Of a DNA stretch of 22,452 nt, positions 1 to 9,922 are shown piece by piece (position 1 is the first letter of the stretch; every line of letters starts with the position of its first letter). Origin of the DNA: Strongylocentrotus pallidus (taxonomy: Eukaryota; Echinodermata; Echinoidea; Camarodonta; Strongylocentrotidae); the NCBI GenBank assembly GCA_030265145.1, contig JARBES010000128.1, positions 1,718,873 to 1,741,324 of the forward strand, in the 5' to 3' direction. The notes beneath the pieces were generated by a model, which had not been told where the DNA came from, searched no databases, and saw nothing but the letters and a program-made list of their open reading frames with translations. Both the position numbers and the translations under genes were made by a program.

Positions 1-2417
1 CGACGTCCTTTTAATGCACTGCCTTGAATGGACGTCACACGTATCAGTCCACGCAAATCTAAAAGTCCCTATTGATACATGAAAATGTACACATAAACAC
101 TTATAACCATATTTTTGTTAGTCTACCTGTGTACATCATGTAGGAAATATATATTGCATTTCTGATATGAAACCAATAAAAGACAAAACAAATGACTGCT
201 CCCTGTATAGCTGAAATAACCCTTGCTGATATAACAAAATATACCTGCAATTTGAAAGGAAGCAGCAGCTTTCGTCCACCGGCCTAATCATGCAATATTT
301 ATTACTCCATTAATACTAACATGCTCTTGTAGCGGATAGTAAATATGCTATTAACCCTTCACCACCGCCCATAATGATAGTGTGTTTGTATGTGATTGCA
401 CCTATGATATAGTATAGTCTAATGCCTATAGTATCACTCCTTTGAGGCTGTTGGTTGATCACCTGACATGAATTCTAGATGCCATCCCATTGCATTTAGA
501 TGAAGGAAATATTTTGACGCCGGGAATCATGGATTGTCTTTTTTTCATCTCAAGGATACCAAGCTGCCTTCTGCTGTTCCTATAGATGAGTCTTCCCCAT
601 AACAATGTGACAGAATGATCACTGTCCTTCCATAGTATACAATGCTTAAAGGGGACAAATTACAAAGTTGAATAATTTATACATGATTAGAAGACGTAAA
701 ATCTTCCCAAAAAGTATTTTTTAATCAGAAATGGGTAATCATGAGGTAGCGCAACAGGAAATAATCATTTGTCCATGTATATTAATTTAAAGTCTGTAAA
801 GAAGTTAACTAGTGTTCTTAAATTTATCATACAACATATTCACAAGTTGCCTTTTCTTGATCAGTGCCTTTTCAGTATTTAAACTTGCAACATCCCTCCA
901 GTGAAGTTATATATTTAAATCTGATATTTCTTTTATTACACATGTATGATACCAGCAATATAACCTCAGCCCATAATTTTTGCCATCAATGAAAGGGAAA
1001 GAAGAACTCAATATCAAATGAATGCCAAAATGTTAGTACTACATCACTCAGGGTTTCATTAATGGAAATTTATAGGCAGCTAATACATGTTAGACCCATA
1101 AGGCTAATTATTTGTAGTATTGGATCGGAGAAATCATTCTTCATGAAGTTGGCAGCCATTGCTTGATGACTCTCTTGAATAGAAGTGGATGCAGTAATCT
1201 CATGTGTTGGTAATACTTTAGTAATATGGTTGAATTTTTGGCAGCAAAGCATTGTATAGGTTGTGTACTTGGTAGATTTCAGATGCTATTGTCACATCCT
1301 TCTTATGGCACTCCATTGAAGCTGAAATCGACCTGATATTATGAACCAGCATTTTCCTTTGATACATAATAAGAGATTTCAGGAGATTCATGGCTTTTAT
1401 TTGTTGAAAGATTTCTAGTCAGGTCCTACCTCTGTGCAGGATGCATCTTTTTTATTTTTATTTTTTAATGAACTGACTGCCTTTATCCTATATCCATACA
1501 AATAGTCAATAGTTATAGAGGGGTCTCCTCACACAGGTATATAGAATATTTGGGCAGTAAAACAGGAATACCACAAAGTAAATAAAAAGGAGACTCTGGC
1601 GGATTAGAATGATGAAAGAGGAATACCCTTTCCCAATTATTAAATGGAAATACTGAGGAATATACAAAAGTAGACTGGACTTCTGTAAACTTAAAGGGAT
1701 ATTTTTGATTTGAGATTTTTCATTATTACTCTAATACACAACTACTGTAACAAGAGTAGATTGTTTGGAAACTTTCTATTGAATAATTCTAGGTTCATCT
1801 CAAATTCTTGGAATAGTCGATTTATGCAAAAAACTAAAATATAAAAACAACCAATCACAAATAGCTGTGTGCCATGTGATGTAGCACCATTATCGTCATT
1901 CATGTCGCGATGTCTGTCTCACAGATAGTGCCCTTGCCCATTGTGTAGTGTCCTGCCTTGATTGTAGGTTTTGTGTGTTTGTAAAAATATTTAAACAATA
2001 GGGACAAGGTGGAAGATATATAATAAGGTAGGTTACAAAGAAAGATGGGGCATCATTACTTTTTATCTTGGAAGGCACATTTTGTGCTTTAAAATTTGGC
2101 GACATTGTTGATATGTAAAGCGCTGATATAAACCTGTGTTTGAAGTTGACATAATTGGGTGTATTGTCATGATATATTTAGTACATTTTGGTAATACTGG
2201 TAATGTGTCCTTTAGTGCCCCAAGTACTTTGTGTATATCTTAACCCTTGTAAACCCTGTCCCATCTCAGATTCTTTATCCAAACGATCAACTTTGTGCCC
2301 CCCCTTCCCGAATATACCAATGACACGCGGCGTCTACCCCCCTGCCCCCACCTCGCTGACTGCATGTTTATGTCATAAATTATTTTTTGTATTCCTTTTC
2401 AACTTTTTTATTTGTAG
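1..2417. other. Intronic or upstream sequence, no exon recognised
   Basis: AT-rich sequence with frequent stops in all frames. No stretch resembles the Cav2 domain IV S1-S3 region that should precede the first exon seen. The small open frames here have no conserved motif. From about 2216 to 2417 it becomes C/T-rich and ends in a pyrimidine tract that serves the candidate microexon. Probably part of a long Cav2 intron, inferred from the first recognisable exon lying downstream on the + strand. Confidence 0.5.
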
Positions 2418-2423
2418 CCGGAG
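2418..2423 (+). CDS. cacna1a/b/e (Cav2): Candidate 6-nt Cav2 microexon (Pro-Glu cassette, IVS3-S4 linker)
   Basis: Six bases, CCGGAG, lie between a T-rich tract ending in TTTGTAG and a strong donor, GTAAGTA. The next exon starts with a complete codon (GAC at 7139), so a 6-nt insert would be phase 0 and add Pro-Glu just before the IVS4 sequence DGFINLS. Vertebrate Cav2 genes are known to carry a 6-nt alternative exon in the IVS3-S4 linker (Asn-Pro in CACNA1A, Glu-Thr in CACNA1B) that shifts activation voltage and kinetics. Position, size and phase match that exon. No transcript is available, and so short a unit can arise by chance, so this is an inference. Confidence 0.35.
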
Positions 2424-2459
2424 GTAAGTAACTTGTAGGGCGTACCTGTGTTCCCATGG

Positions 2460-2570
2460 GATCTACCTGCGAATCCTGATCAACCATCCAGCCTCAGTCC
2501 CAAACCTCTTGACCTCTGATCCTCTGACCCTTGACCCCTTACCCCTCACTTCCTGTCCCTCTTAGTCTCA
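2460..2570 (+). repeat. TGACC-rich pyrimidine stretch
   Basis: A run of closely spaced TGACCT, TGATCC and TGACCC hexamers (for example TTGACCTCTGATCCTCTGAC) immediately follows the candidate microexon donor. It could be a degenerate simple repeat. The hexamers also resemble nuclear-receptor half sites, but that reading is weak because the whole stretch is pyrimidine-rich. Confidence 0.4.
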
Positions 2571-2703
2571 CTCTTAGGTGGTGGCATACTAACCAATCAC
2601 TGCTCTACTAACATTTAGTTTCTTAGTCTTTAGATTTTACATAAAGATAACATGTATATCCACAAAAAATATGTACTCTGAAACTAACATATCACATTTC
2701 AGC

Positions 2704-2737
2704 AGAGAGAGAGGGAGAGAGAGATAGAGAGAGAGAA
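2704..2737. repeat. (AG)n microsatellite
   Basis: Interrupted AG dinucleotide run of about 34 bases, with single G and T interruptions. Confidence 0.9.
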
Positions 2738-3608
2738 CTAGCTATCAGTCTTCAATGCAGCATTTCCAACATTGACCACTGACTATCAACCCTCTTTATT
2801 TATTGATATATTTTGCACCAAATTGATAAACAAAAAAGTGACATAATATCTTAAATCTAATTTCCTTTCTAATGACGTAAATTAGCAGTCTTAAAAAAGC
2901 CATTGATGCATTTCTCTTTCCTCTAGCCTTCAAAACCTTGTAAATGATATAGAATGAAGCACATGTAAAACAGGAACAAACATTGAAAAGCAGATCAACC
3001 ATCACTACTACAGTGCCTGTAGGTAGGAAAAGAAGACTACATTGTATGGAAACAACTGGCATTCACCTCAACAGTGTATGAAGTGTGTGAACCCACATAC
3101 ATTTTCAAAAAGAAAAAAATCATAATAAAAAAAATATCAAACAAATTGTTGTAATTCAGGCAATTAAAACCACTTTCAGTAAGGTTAAATGAAGTGAACG
3201 AACATGTCTCCAGTTACTTGGATATCTACATATTTTGAAATTGTTACAATAATCGTACAAACTTATTATTTATTTTTATGAAGGCAGGGAAATTATACTT
3301 CTACAGAATATCTTCTAAAATCCACCACTACAATTCATTCGGTGTTCAGTATATTATCAGTAAATTAGTGTATGAAGTATAATTATACCTCTAAAGATAT
3401 TCAAACATATGTGTATGTAGAGTACTAGTAACCTAAAGCTTAGATGTATTAAAGTTACTCCAAATCGTTCCATCAGATACAACACCTGCACATTTTGTAC
3501 AGAATATGCTAATGATAGAGGCTGTTTAAATGTCATTTAAACTGTGGTAACATGAGAATTAAAGTAACCTTTGAGATGTTTACCAAGAAATAAACTTGTA
3601 AGTCTCTT

Positions 3609-3688
3609 TTAACCTGTTGACTACTGAATTCTCTAATTCCCATAGGCTTAATACATGGACCACCAGGTACCAGTAGACAAAGGGTTAA
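3609..3688 (+). mobile_element. TTAA-ended 80-bp MITE, copy 1
   Basis: Begins TTAACCTGTTGACTACTG and ends CCAGTAGACAAAGGGTTAA. The ends are imperfect inverted repeats and both carry TTAA. A second copy, 81 bp and reverse-oriented, is at 20976-21056 and shares most of its length, including the internal TACTGAATTC and GCTTAATACA. Matching length in two separate places shows these are real element ends. TTAA ends suggest a piggyBac-type non-autonomous transposon; the superfamily is inferred from the TTAA alone. Confidence 0.6.
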
Positions 3689-4244
3689 CATGATGATCTT
3701 CTAGGTTCACATGGTTTCTAACAATGAGAATTGATGAATTTTAAAAGTCGATCCCACCGCTGCCACCAATTATGTCACCCAAATATTAGATCACTTATTT
3801 TTGATAGAAACAGAGTTTTAAACTCTCCTAAAGTATCTATAACTAGAATTTACTGACAAAGAATCTTTTTAGATATCTGTATTTCTGTGAGTCTCCTGTA
3901 AATACGCTTTTTATAAGTGTGCCATTTAGGGGGATGTATATCATATCAAATTTATAGTCAAACAAAAAAAGTGATGAAATGTTTGGTAATCAAATGTTTC
4001 ATAATATTGGTTATGTAGGACAAAAATACATATTTGGCAAGCACTTCTGCCACCGACTGGCACATTGCAATTGTAATGAACACAACAACAACAACAAACA
4101 ATTCAACAAACAAAATGGAGGTGAAGAAAGGAAGAGAAAGAGTTGATCTTATTAATACATTCACAAGAAAGGAACCAGTTAAAGCAGAACCTGTTTAAGT
4201 TTGTTTCTGATCCCCAATTTTTAAAATTTATACTAGCTTCTTGC

Positions 4245-4330
4245 CACCCCTCCCCCTCCCTCCCAAGCTGCCCCCTTCCCTTTCCCTGGTACCCCAGCCA
4301 TTCCCACAATGCCCACTCTTTTCCATCCTA
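4245..4330. repeat. C-rich/pyrimidine tract
   Basis: Low-complexity CCCTCCCTCC-type sequence inside the intron. The open frame through it is proline- and serine-rich only because of base composition. Confidence 0.7.
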
Positions 4331-5798
4331 CCCTCCAATCTTCCAACCGCCAAACACCAATCGATACCTACATCTCCACTGCTCTAGGCTTCAACAGACC
4401 AAGTCCTGCCATCCAGTTACGTAATCGGCGGTCACCCTGGTGATGAGTTCTTTCTGTTCTCTTACTGGTTTATTTCTTCTTTTTTTATTCCTTAATATCT
4501 GTTTGGCTAAGTCATGATTACAAGTCCCATTTTCAAAAATCACAATCAATTTTTCAAAATCAGCAAATTGGGATAAGTTATTTCATTTAGAATTCCTATG
4601 AAAACAAAAGAAAAAGATGACAAATCAAAGAGGAGACCAATAGATTCTTGTACATTTGACTAATTTTTCATTACAAAAAAACAAGTAGTAATGAACAGGT
4701 AATTATTAGATTTGGAAATTTTCGGGTTGAATTGTATTCTAGCATTGCAAACCAATGTTAATATTTGTTACATACTGTCATTAGGTACAACATTTTATGA
4801 GCAATTTAGTTATGTCTTGTGAAATGGAACTTTAAAAGGCCCCCAACAAAACCGTTTTAAAACAAATATAGATTGGGAAATTATAAATAACGGTAAAGAT
4901 GATGGCGAAAATAAGTAACCAAAAGAAATCGTTGGATCAATAAATATTTAGTCTGTCTATAGGGTTAGGAATGTACCAGTTTTGGTGATATGTTTGTATT
5001 AAATAGTAACAAACAGTTTCCAAAAGTAATTATTGGCATGTTCATTTTATTTGCTGCAACAATAACCTGTGCTTCTAGCCATTCAGCCATCTTTTTAGTT
5101 CGTCTTTCATTAATCAATTTCAGAAATGTAAATTTTTCTTCTTTTTTTCCTGCAAGCCTGCACAATCCATAATGCTATTTGGCTTAACCATTCACTCTCC
5201 CCAACCCCCTCACTCTCCTGCATGTTCGGTGTAAATAATCACCCTCTCACTAATAAACGTACTGCTTGTTTTCTCAGCCATATTATGTCTTTTTCCATTC
5301 ACACTTTTTAATAATCAATGTCTTTCCACAGGGAACCTCACACACGTACAGCAGCTTCTTCATGTTATATTTCATTGCTATGTTATATGTCTTTTGCTTT
5401 GCTTGTTGCAATGGTCAATTTATGGATGTCTTTGACTTGCTTCTGTAATCGGCCTTGACCGGTCAAATCATACATGTTAATGAATGATTTGCATTCTATG
5501 TATGCATGACTTTGTTGATCAGCACAATAACTTAACTTTTGATACCCATAAAGGAGGCCATTTTTTACCCAATTGATACTCATTTGAGAGAATATTTCTG
5601 ACAATGATTTAGGTTTGAATACACCCTCAGTATGAAGTCCACCTACAGGATTTCTTTCTTGATACAAATGGACTTGTAACACCCTAATAAACAAGACTTG
5701 GTCATTTTAATCTATACAAAACAGTTTGTAGTATGTCTACATAATCTACATAAACAGCTCCATAATCTATAGTAAACTAGAATAAATGGTATTCATAT

Positions 5799-5820
5799 TT
5801 TTATTATTATTTATTATTAA
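5799..5820. repeat. (TTA)n run within a small inverted repeat
   Basis: A TTATTATTATTTATTATT run. The flanking CATATTTTTATT (about 5793-5804) is repeated inverted as AATAAAAATATG about 55 bases downstream, giving a 12-bp stem. Confidence 0.6.
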
Positions 5821-7055
5821 GTACAGTGTGAATTACTATTAGAAAAATAAAAATATGGATGTTCAAATGTCAGTTGTTTCAAGTTCTTTAAATCTGAGGA
5901 GAAACTATGGTTCTGATGCTATGGATCTCGTTATTATTTTATGAGTGTTTAGGTTCAATCCCTCTGTCATTGAAAAGGGGTTTATGTCCAGTGTCCTTTA
6001 ATTGTTACTGCTGTAAAGTTTTAATGATTTTATTTTTTAACACACAATAATGGTATGTTGTGTGCATCTAATTAAGAGATACACAAATGATTGCAAGTTT
6101 GCATGACAGAATGATTGATAATACACTCATTCACACCTGCAAACATCTATCTTGTCATCTCTTCTTCTTATACAGGAATTCAGTGATATACGTTTCAAAA
6201 TTCTTGCACTTGTGCTTGCGCTAAGGGCTTGCCATTTTAACAATTTATTTTCTTGTATTGATTACAACTACTGATTTTGTCTTACTTTGAGTTTCTTCTG
6301 CAGGTTTCTATGTTGAGCTATTATTACTTGAATGTGATAAATTGAATGTTGATTTTGTTTTCTTTTCAGTTGACTGAAAGTGCTCATTTCTATCATGTTG
6401 TTGTATATGAGCTAGTCTTCTGCATGAGAGCTTGTTCACTGGATGCATTGCTTCTCCTTTACAACAATAATTGAAATCAATAAAAATGAAAAACAGGTCG
6501 AAGCTATCATGCATTGTTAGACGCACACAATATGACATCTTGTCGGTTGACAGATCTCATTTTCATTTAAAAACACGATTGCAACTCAAAGCTTCTTTGA
6601 TAATTTGTCCCTTCTTCATAATCCAACAGGGCTTCATTTTATTCCATCACAAAAATATATTAATAGCTGTGAACATAATCAACCAGTCTTGCCCAAGCCT
6701 TAAATGGTATCAGATACTTGTGAGCAGGATATTTGGGGTTGGAGGGGGGAGGGTTCCATAATGCTCAATAGCATAGTGGTACTCCCTATGGATGGTACAG
6801 TTACTTCTAATTGTGAAGACCATTTTATTTGATGAAAAATGATCAATCTGTGCGAAAATTAGGAAGCTACCCTCTGCACCATAGACATGCTTTCATTACT
6901 TCATCAAAGCATCTGGCATGTCGTTATCATTTTCCGTGCTCACAGTATTCTCAATCCAACTATTCTTCCTTTCATATTCTTCAGCCTTGCCTCTGTGACC
7001 TTGGAGTTGACATTGATGGTTTGTTGTTCAATAGTGGCTATTGTTGTGTATGCTG

Positions 7056-7069
7056 GTTGCCATGGTAAT
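7056..7069 (+). promoter_or_regulatory. X-box-like (RFX) site
   Basis: GTTGCCATGGTAAT matches the RFX X-box pattern GTNRCCNNRGYAAC except for the final base. It lies 70 bp upstream of the S4 exon. A single motif match with no other support. Confidence 0.2.
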
Positions 7070-7138
7070 TGCATGATGTTATTCTTTTCTTTTCTTTTGC
7101 TACAATTCTCTTCCTTCTTCTCATGTTGTCTCCATTAG

Positions 7139-7255
7139 GACGGTTTCATCAACCTGAGCGTGTTGAGATTATTTCGGGCAGCCAGGTTAATCAAACTTCT
7201 ACGACAAGGTTCCTCAATTCGCATTCTTTTGTGGACCTTCATTCAGTCATTCAAG
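7139..7255 (+). CDS. cacna1a/b/e (Cav2): Cav2 alpha-1 exon: domain IV S4 voltage sensor
   Basis: The 117-bp exon (39 codons, phase 0 at both ends) reads [20 protein letters not shown] and then [19 protein letters not shown]. It is preceded by a long pyrimidine tract with CCATTAG and followed by GTAAGT. It encodes the IVS4 helix, with Arg or Lys at every third position ([13 protein letters not shown]), and the S4-S5 linker. The FINLS...[12 protein letters not shown] signature is Cav2-type; Cav1 channels have FI(S/N)xxFLRLFRVMRLVKLLS(R/K)GEGIR instead. The product is the pore-forming subunit of a presynaptic-type voltage-gated calcium channel in the plasma membrane. Known Cav2 function is calcium entry that triggers transmitter release. 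Confidence 0.97.
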
Positions 7256-7278
7256 GTAAGTCATGCAACCCTACCCTG

Positions 7279-7562
7279 CTGGGGAGTGTTTCACAAAGAC
7301 TAAGATCGACTTTTAGTTGGACTTAACTATGGCACTGTTTGCTCTCACCATTTACTGGCAATAATCTCTCAAGGGACATACAAATTATGGTCACACATCT
7401 ACATAATTCAGCTTTTTTGATAGTTCATTATTGAAGGAAAAAATATCTAAAGATCATAATTGAGAGACCAATGGTGAGAGGAACCAGTGGCCTGAATGGC
7501 CTGCCATATTTGAGTCCAACTTAAAGTTGATCTTAATCTTTGCATGTGAAACACTCCCCTGG
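7279..7562. mobile_element. Long foldback (hairpin) MITE, about 284 bp
   Basis: The left end, CTGGGGAGTGTTTCAC, is repeated inverted at the right end as GTGAAACACTCCCCTGG. The pairing continues inward (ACTAAGATCGACTTTTAGTT against the complement of AACTTAAAGTTGATCTTAAT, then CTCTCACCATT against AATGGTGAGAG). Most of the element can fold into one imperfect hairpin. No protein is encoded, so it is non-autonomous. Its end sequence is shared with the shorter copy at 16004-16136. It begins only 23 bp after the S4 exon donor. Confidence 0.75.
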
Positions 7563-8093
7563 CTCTCAAATATAACCACCACATACTAGCAAAATGTAGT
7601 GGCAGAAAGCAAAACACATAATAGACCAGTTCACAGTTAGCACATGTCCCAAATAACCCTGAATAACCACAGATCTTCAAAACATGAAGAGGTCCCACTT
7701 TGTACATTTTGAAATAATCACTCATACAGCGATGGAGGTGCTACATAAATAGCCTTTGTTTCCCCTTTTCAAAGAATACTTCCACCTGTGTCTCATGGAG
7801 TGCGCAGCTTGTGCATAAATAAATAATTATAACATAACTTTCATGAGCACGTATGATACAACTATGAACTGGCTTATTGTTGAAATCATAGTTTTAACAT
7901 ACACAGGTAGAACAAACATTAGGATATGGAGCTTGTAGATACGTATACCATCTCGATGAGGCGTGATGTTAGCTAAAATTGCATTCAGATATGTCAAAAA
8001 AGAACTTTTAAGTAACAGAAAACACCAACTGTTATGCATTTGGACAGTGACTTTTCATGCTTCTATGTTATACTAAGCTACCGAATTGATCAA

Positions 8094-8261
8094 ATGACAC
8101 CAGGGACCCGTTTCACAAAGCCTTTTTCAACGACAAATGACAAAAATCAGTGACAAATCTGCTGATAACCAATCAGAAGCAAGGATTTCACTAGCTTATA
8201 TAAACAAAAACTGTCATTTGTCACTGATGATAAGTTTTGTGAAATGGGGCCCAGGTGGCAT
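8094..8261 (+). mobile_element. Foldback MITE, short form, copy A
   Basis: The ends are inverted repeats: GGGACCCGTTTCACAAAG on the left and TTTTGTGAAATGGGGCCC on the right. The pairing can be extended outward by ATGACACC/GGTGGCAT. The interior contains CTGATAACCAATCAGAAGCA and a TGTCATTTGTCACTGATGA arm. The same interior recurs at 16004-16136 (same strand) and inverted at 14490-14639, so this is a dispersed family, not a chance palindrome. Confidence 0.75.
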
Positions 8262-8462
8262 CATTCTTGCCTACCACGCCTACCTTGCAAGACATGGCTT
8301 TAAAGATGCACGTACCTGTATCTCTGGCGCGCATACGACAAAGACTCAGATGAAATGCACATAGTGTTAATAATATCTCCTTCATTGATTTCAATGTAAT
8401 AGGATGATGATATGATGAATTAATTCCGTTCCTCTCATTTTTCCAACCCTGCTATCTTCTAG

Positions 8463-8528
8463 GCCCTACCATGGGTATGTCTACTGATATGGATGCTGTT
8501 CTTCATCTATGCAATCATTGGAATGCAG
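8463..8528 (+). CDS. cacna1a/b/e (Cav2): Cav2 alpha-1 exon: domain IV S5
   Basis: The 66-bp exon (22 codons, phase 0 at both ends) reads [20 protein letters not shown] plus MQ. The acceptor is CTATCTTCTAG and the donor GTGAGA. It is the IVS5 pore-lining helix. It differs from the vertebrate Cav2 sequence [20 protein letters not shown] only at two positions, Tyr to Trp and Ala to Trp. Both changes put a bulky aromatic in the membrane helix. It joins in frame to the S4 exon (SFK|ALP) and to the pore-turret exon (GMQ|IFG). Confidence 0.96.
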
Positions 8529-8715
8529 GTGAGAGAAATAGCATTTACCATAGCAATTAAAATACCATTTTCCAGATACAATATAAGACACAATATCACC
8601 ATCTTATCTCTTTTTAGGATCAACTCTCACATAAAATGAAATTTTACAGAACAGTTATTATGCTATACAGTAGGCTTCGGGTTGCACCATTTGAGAGAGA
8701 GAGGGAGGATTGGGA

Positions 8716-8731
8716 AGTCCTGAAAAGGACT
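8716..8731 (-). promoter_or_regulatory. Histone-mRNA-type 3' stem-loop, copy 2
   Basis: On the - strand this reads AGTCCTTTTCAGGACT: a perfect 6-bp stem with the four-base loop TTTC. It fits the metazoan replication-dependent histone stem-loop pattern GGYYCTTTTCAGRRCC apart from the outermost pair (A-T instead of G-C). No purine-rich downstream element follows this copy (next bases TCCCAATCC). Confidence 0.55.
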
Positions 8732-8743
8732 CTCGATAATCTT

Positions 8744-8752
8744 TCTTTCTTG
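8744..8752 (-). promoter_or_regulatory. Histone downstream element (CAAGAAAGA)
   Basis: On the - strand, CAAGAAAGA (then AAGA) starts 9 bases after the stem-loop at 8762-8777. CAAGAAAGA is the classic sea urchin histone downstream element that pairs with U7 snRNA. The order stem-loop, ACACACACT, CAAGAAAGA is that of a complete histone pre-mRNA 3' processing signal. Confidence 0.6.
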
Positions 8753-8761
8753 AGTGTGTGT

Positions 8762-8777
8762 AGTCCTGAAAAGGACT
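8762..8777 (-). promoter_or_regulatory. Histone-mRNA-type 3' stem-loop, copy 1
   Basis: The - strand reads CCAAC, then AGTCCTTTTCAGGACT, then ACAC. The 6-bp stem and TTTC loop are perfect, and the CCAAC and ACA flanks resemble those of real histone stem-loops (SLBP-binding site). A histone downstream element follows at 8744-8752. A decayed third copy with only the loop and half the stem left lies at about 8787-8802. No histone reading frame lies upstream on the - strand (8803-9500 inspected). Confidence 0.6.
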
Positions 8778-9887
8778 GTTGGTTGTAGTCTTGAAAAAAT
8801 TGATATAATGATATAATGCAAAAGTCCATACATGTAATTGTTTGTTTGATTTGATGGCATTCAGTGAATGCATTTTTTTAATAGTGAAATGTCATCATGG
8901 AGGTGTGTCTTAGTAAAATCTACACATCTTTAGTATTTGGTGATTCTGCTCCTAGTCTTGACTATAGTCCGAGCCACTAGTGGGGATCTCTACGTCATCC
9001 TTTTGTTTCAGGGAGGGGAGAAGGGATCTTTGTCCCTCCTTCGAACATAAGAACGATACAAAACCGCTGCCAGTGCCGGGGGATACATTCGCATTGCGGG
9101 GCAACAGAGATTGCGATATTTCCAGTTTGATATCGCTGCAAACCTTTTTTGAGATAATTACAACCACGATGTCCAATATTTATAACAAAACCTATTGATA
9201 TGTGCGAATATTACAATACAGGCTTTATAGAAAATACAATATGATGCTATAATTTTCCTGAAGGAGAAAAATTTGAAATGCATTTGACAAAATATGATTA
9301 TCAGTCTTAATTGTAAAAGTGAATAGTTCTGCAACAGCACTCCTGCTTAAAATAGAGGAGTCCACATATGTCCACCAACATACATCCACAGAAAAGAGTG
9401 TCCATGAATATACATTTGTAACAGTCATATGCTGTAGATGGGTGTAATTTGACATATAATTTTCTCTCTTTAGGATCAGATTAATTACCCTAAATCTTGT
9501 ACAGTATAATCACCAATTTATAGATTTTTTCTTGAATTATGATTTCTCACAAAGCTGAGTCTCCAACTCTAATATAATTAATAATTAGCTTTGATTTCTT
9601 ATATTTTCCATGTGTGAAAAATAGTTTGTAAACATGTGTAGGTAACATGGACTATTTTCAGCGATGATTGTACCAGTGTGTATCTTTCTTTTCCATACTG
9701 TAAGATTTTGTACCAATTCTATACCATTTAGCAAATATTTGTACTATGAACATTTGCATAACCAAGCGATTGATCCATCAACAGATTTTTGGTAACATAG
9801 CACCAATAGACGGACAGCAAATTAATCGTCACAACAACTTTGGCCAATTCTTCTCGTCGTTACTGTTGCTGTTCAGGTAGGAGTGCT

Positions 9888-9900
9888 GGGGAATTTCCCC
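9888..9900. promoter_or_regulatory. Palindromic kappaB-like site 1
   Basis: GGGGAATTTCCCC is a perfect 13-base match to the Rel/NF-kappaB consensus on both strands. It lies 36 bp from a second such site, with an ATF/CRE-like octamer between them. Function is inferred from motif only. Confidence 0.4.
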
Positions 9901-9904
9901 TTAA

Positions 9905-9912
9905 TGATGTCA
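9905..9912 (+). promoter_or_regulatory. ATF/CRE-like site TGATGTCA
   Basis: TGATGTCA is one base from the CRE TGACGTCA. Significant mainly because it sits between two kappaB-like sites. Confidence 0.25.
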
Positions 9913-9922
9913 TCGTGGTGGT

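Larger units (their letters stand above)
2424..7138. other. Long intron before the IVS4 exon
   Basis: If the microexon is real, this 4.7-kb segment is the intron between it and the S4 exon. Otherwise it is the 3' part of a larger intron. It contains an (AG)n run at 2704-2737, a TTAA-ended 80-bp element at 3609-3688, (CAA)n near 4081-4098, C-rich tracts at 4245-4330, a (TTA)n run at 5799-5820 and an X-box-like site at 7056-7069. It ends in a strong pyrimidine tract and CCATTAG acceptor. The longest open frame, 5383-5694 on the - strand, has no recognised motif. Confidence 0.5.
7256..8462 (+). other. Intron (IVS4 to IVS5 exons), 1207 bp
   Basis: GT-AG intron holding two foldback elements (7279-7562 and 8094-8261), together about 450 of its 1207 bases. 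The segment 8262-8364 after the second element is more GC-rich than its surroundings and open in one frame, but has no acceptor/donor pair that keeps the channel frame and shows no known motif. Confidence 0.85.

Noticed and set aside
1-36. GACGTCC...GGACGTC inverted pair with a CRE-like GACGTCAC
   Set aside because: Only 7-bp arms at the window edge; too short to call.
4143-4424. Open frame of 93 codons, Pro- and Ser-rich
   Set aside because: Caused by the C-rich tract; no splice sites or homology that would make it an exon.
8262-8364. GC-richer segment reading ILAYHAYLARHGFKDARTCI
   Set aside because: Opens from inside a foldback element, lacks a frame-keeping acceptor and donor, and the known exon borders on both sides already join in frame without it.
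8644-8873. Three overlapping - strand open frames across the histone-type stem-loops
   Set aside because: None resembles a histone (no H2A, H2B, H3 or H4 signature); they are low-complexity frames created by the repeated tract.
8952-9198. Overlapping open frames on both strands
   Set aside because: GC-richer than the surroundings, but no domain, no splice context fitting the channel frame, and both strands open equally.
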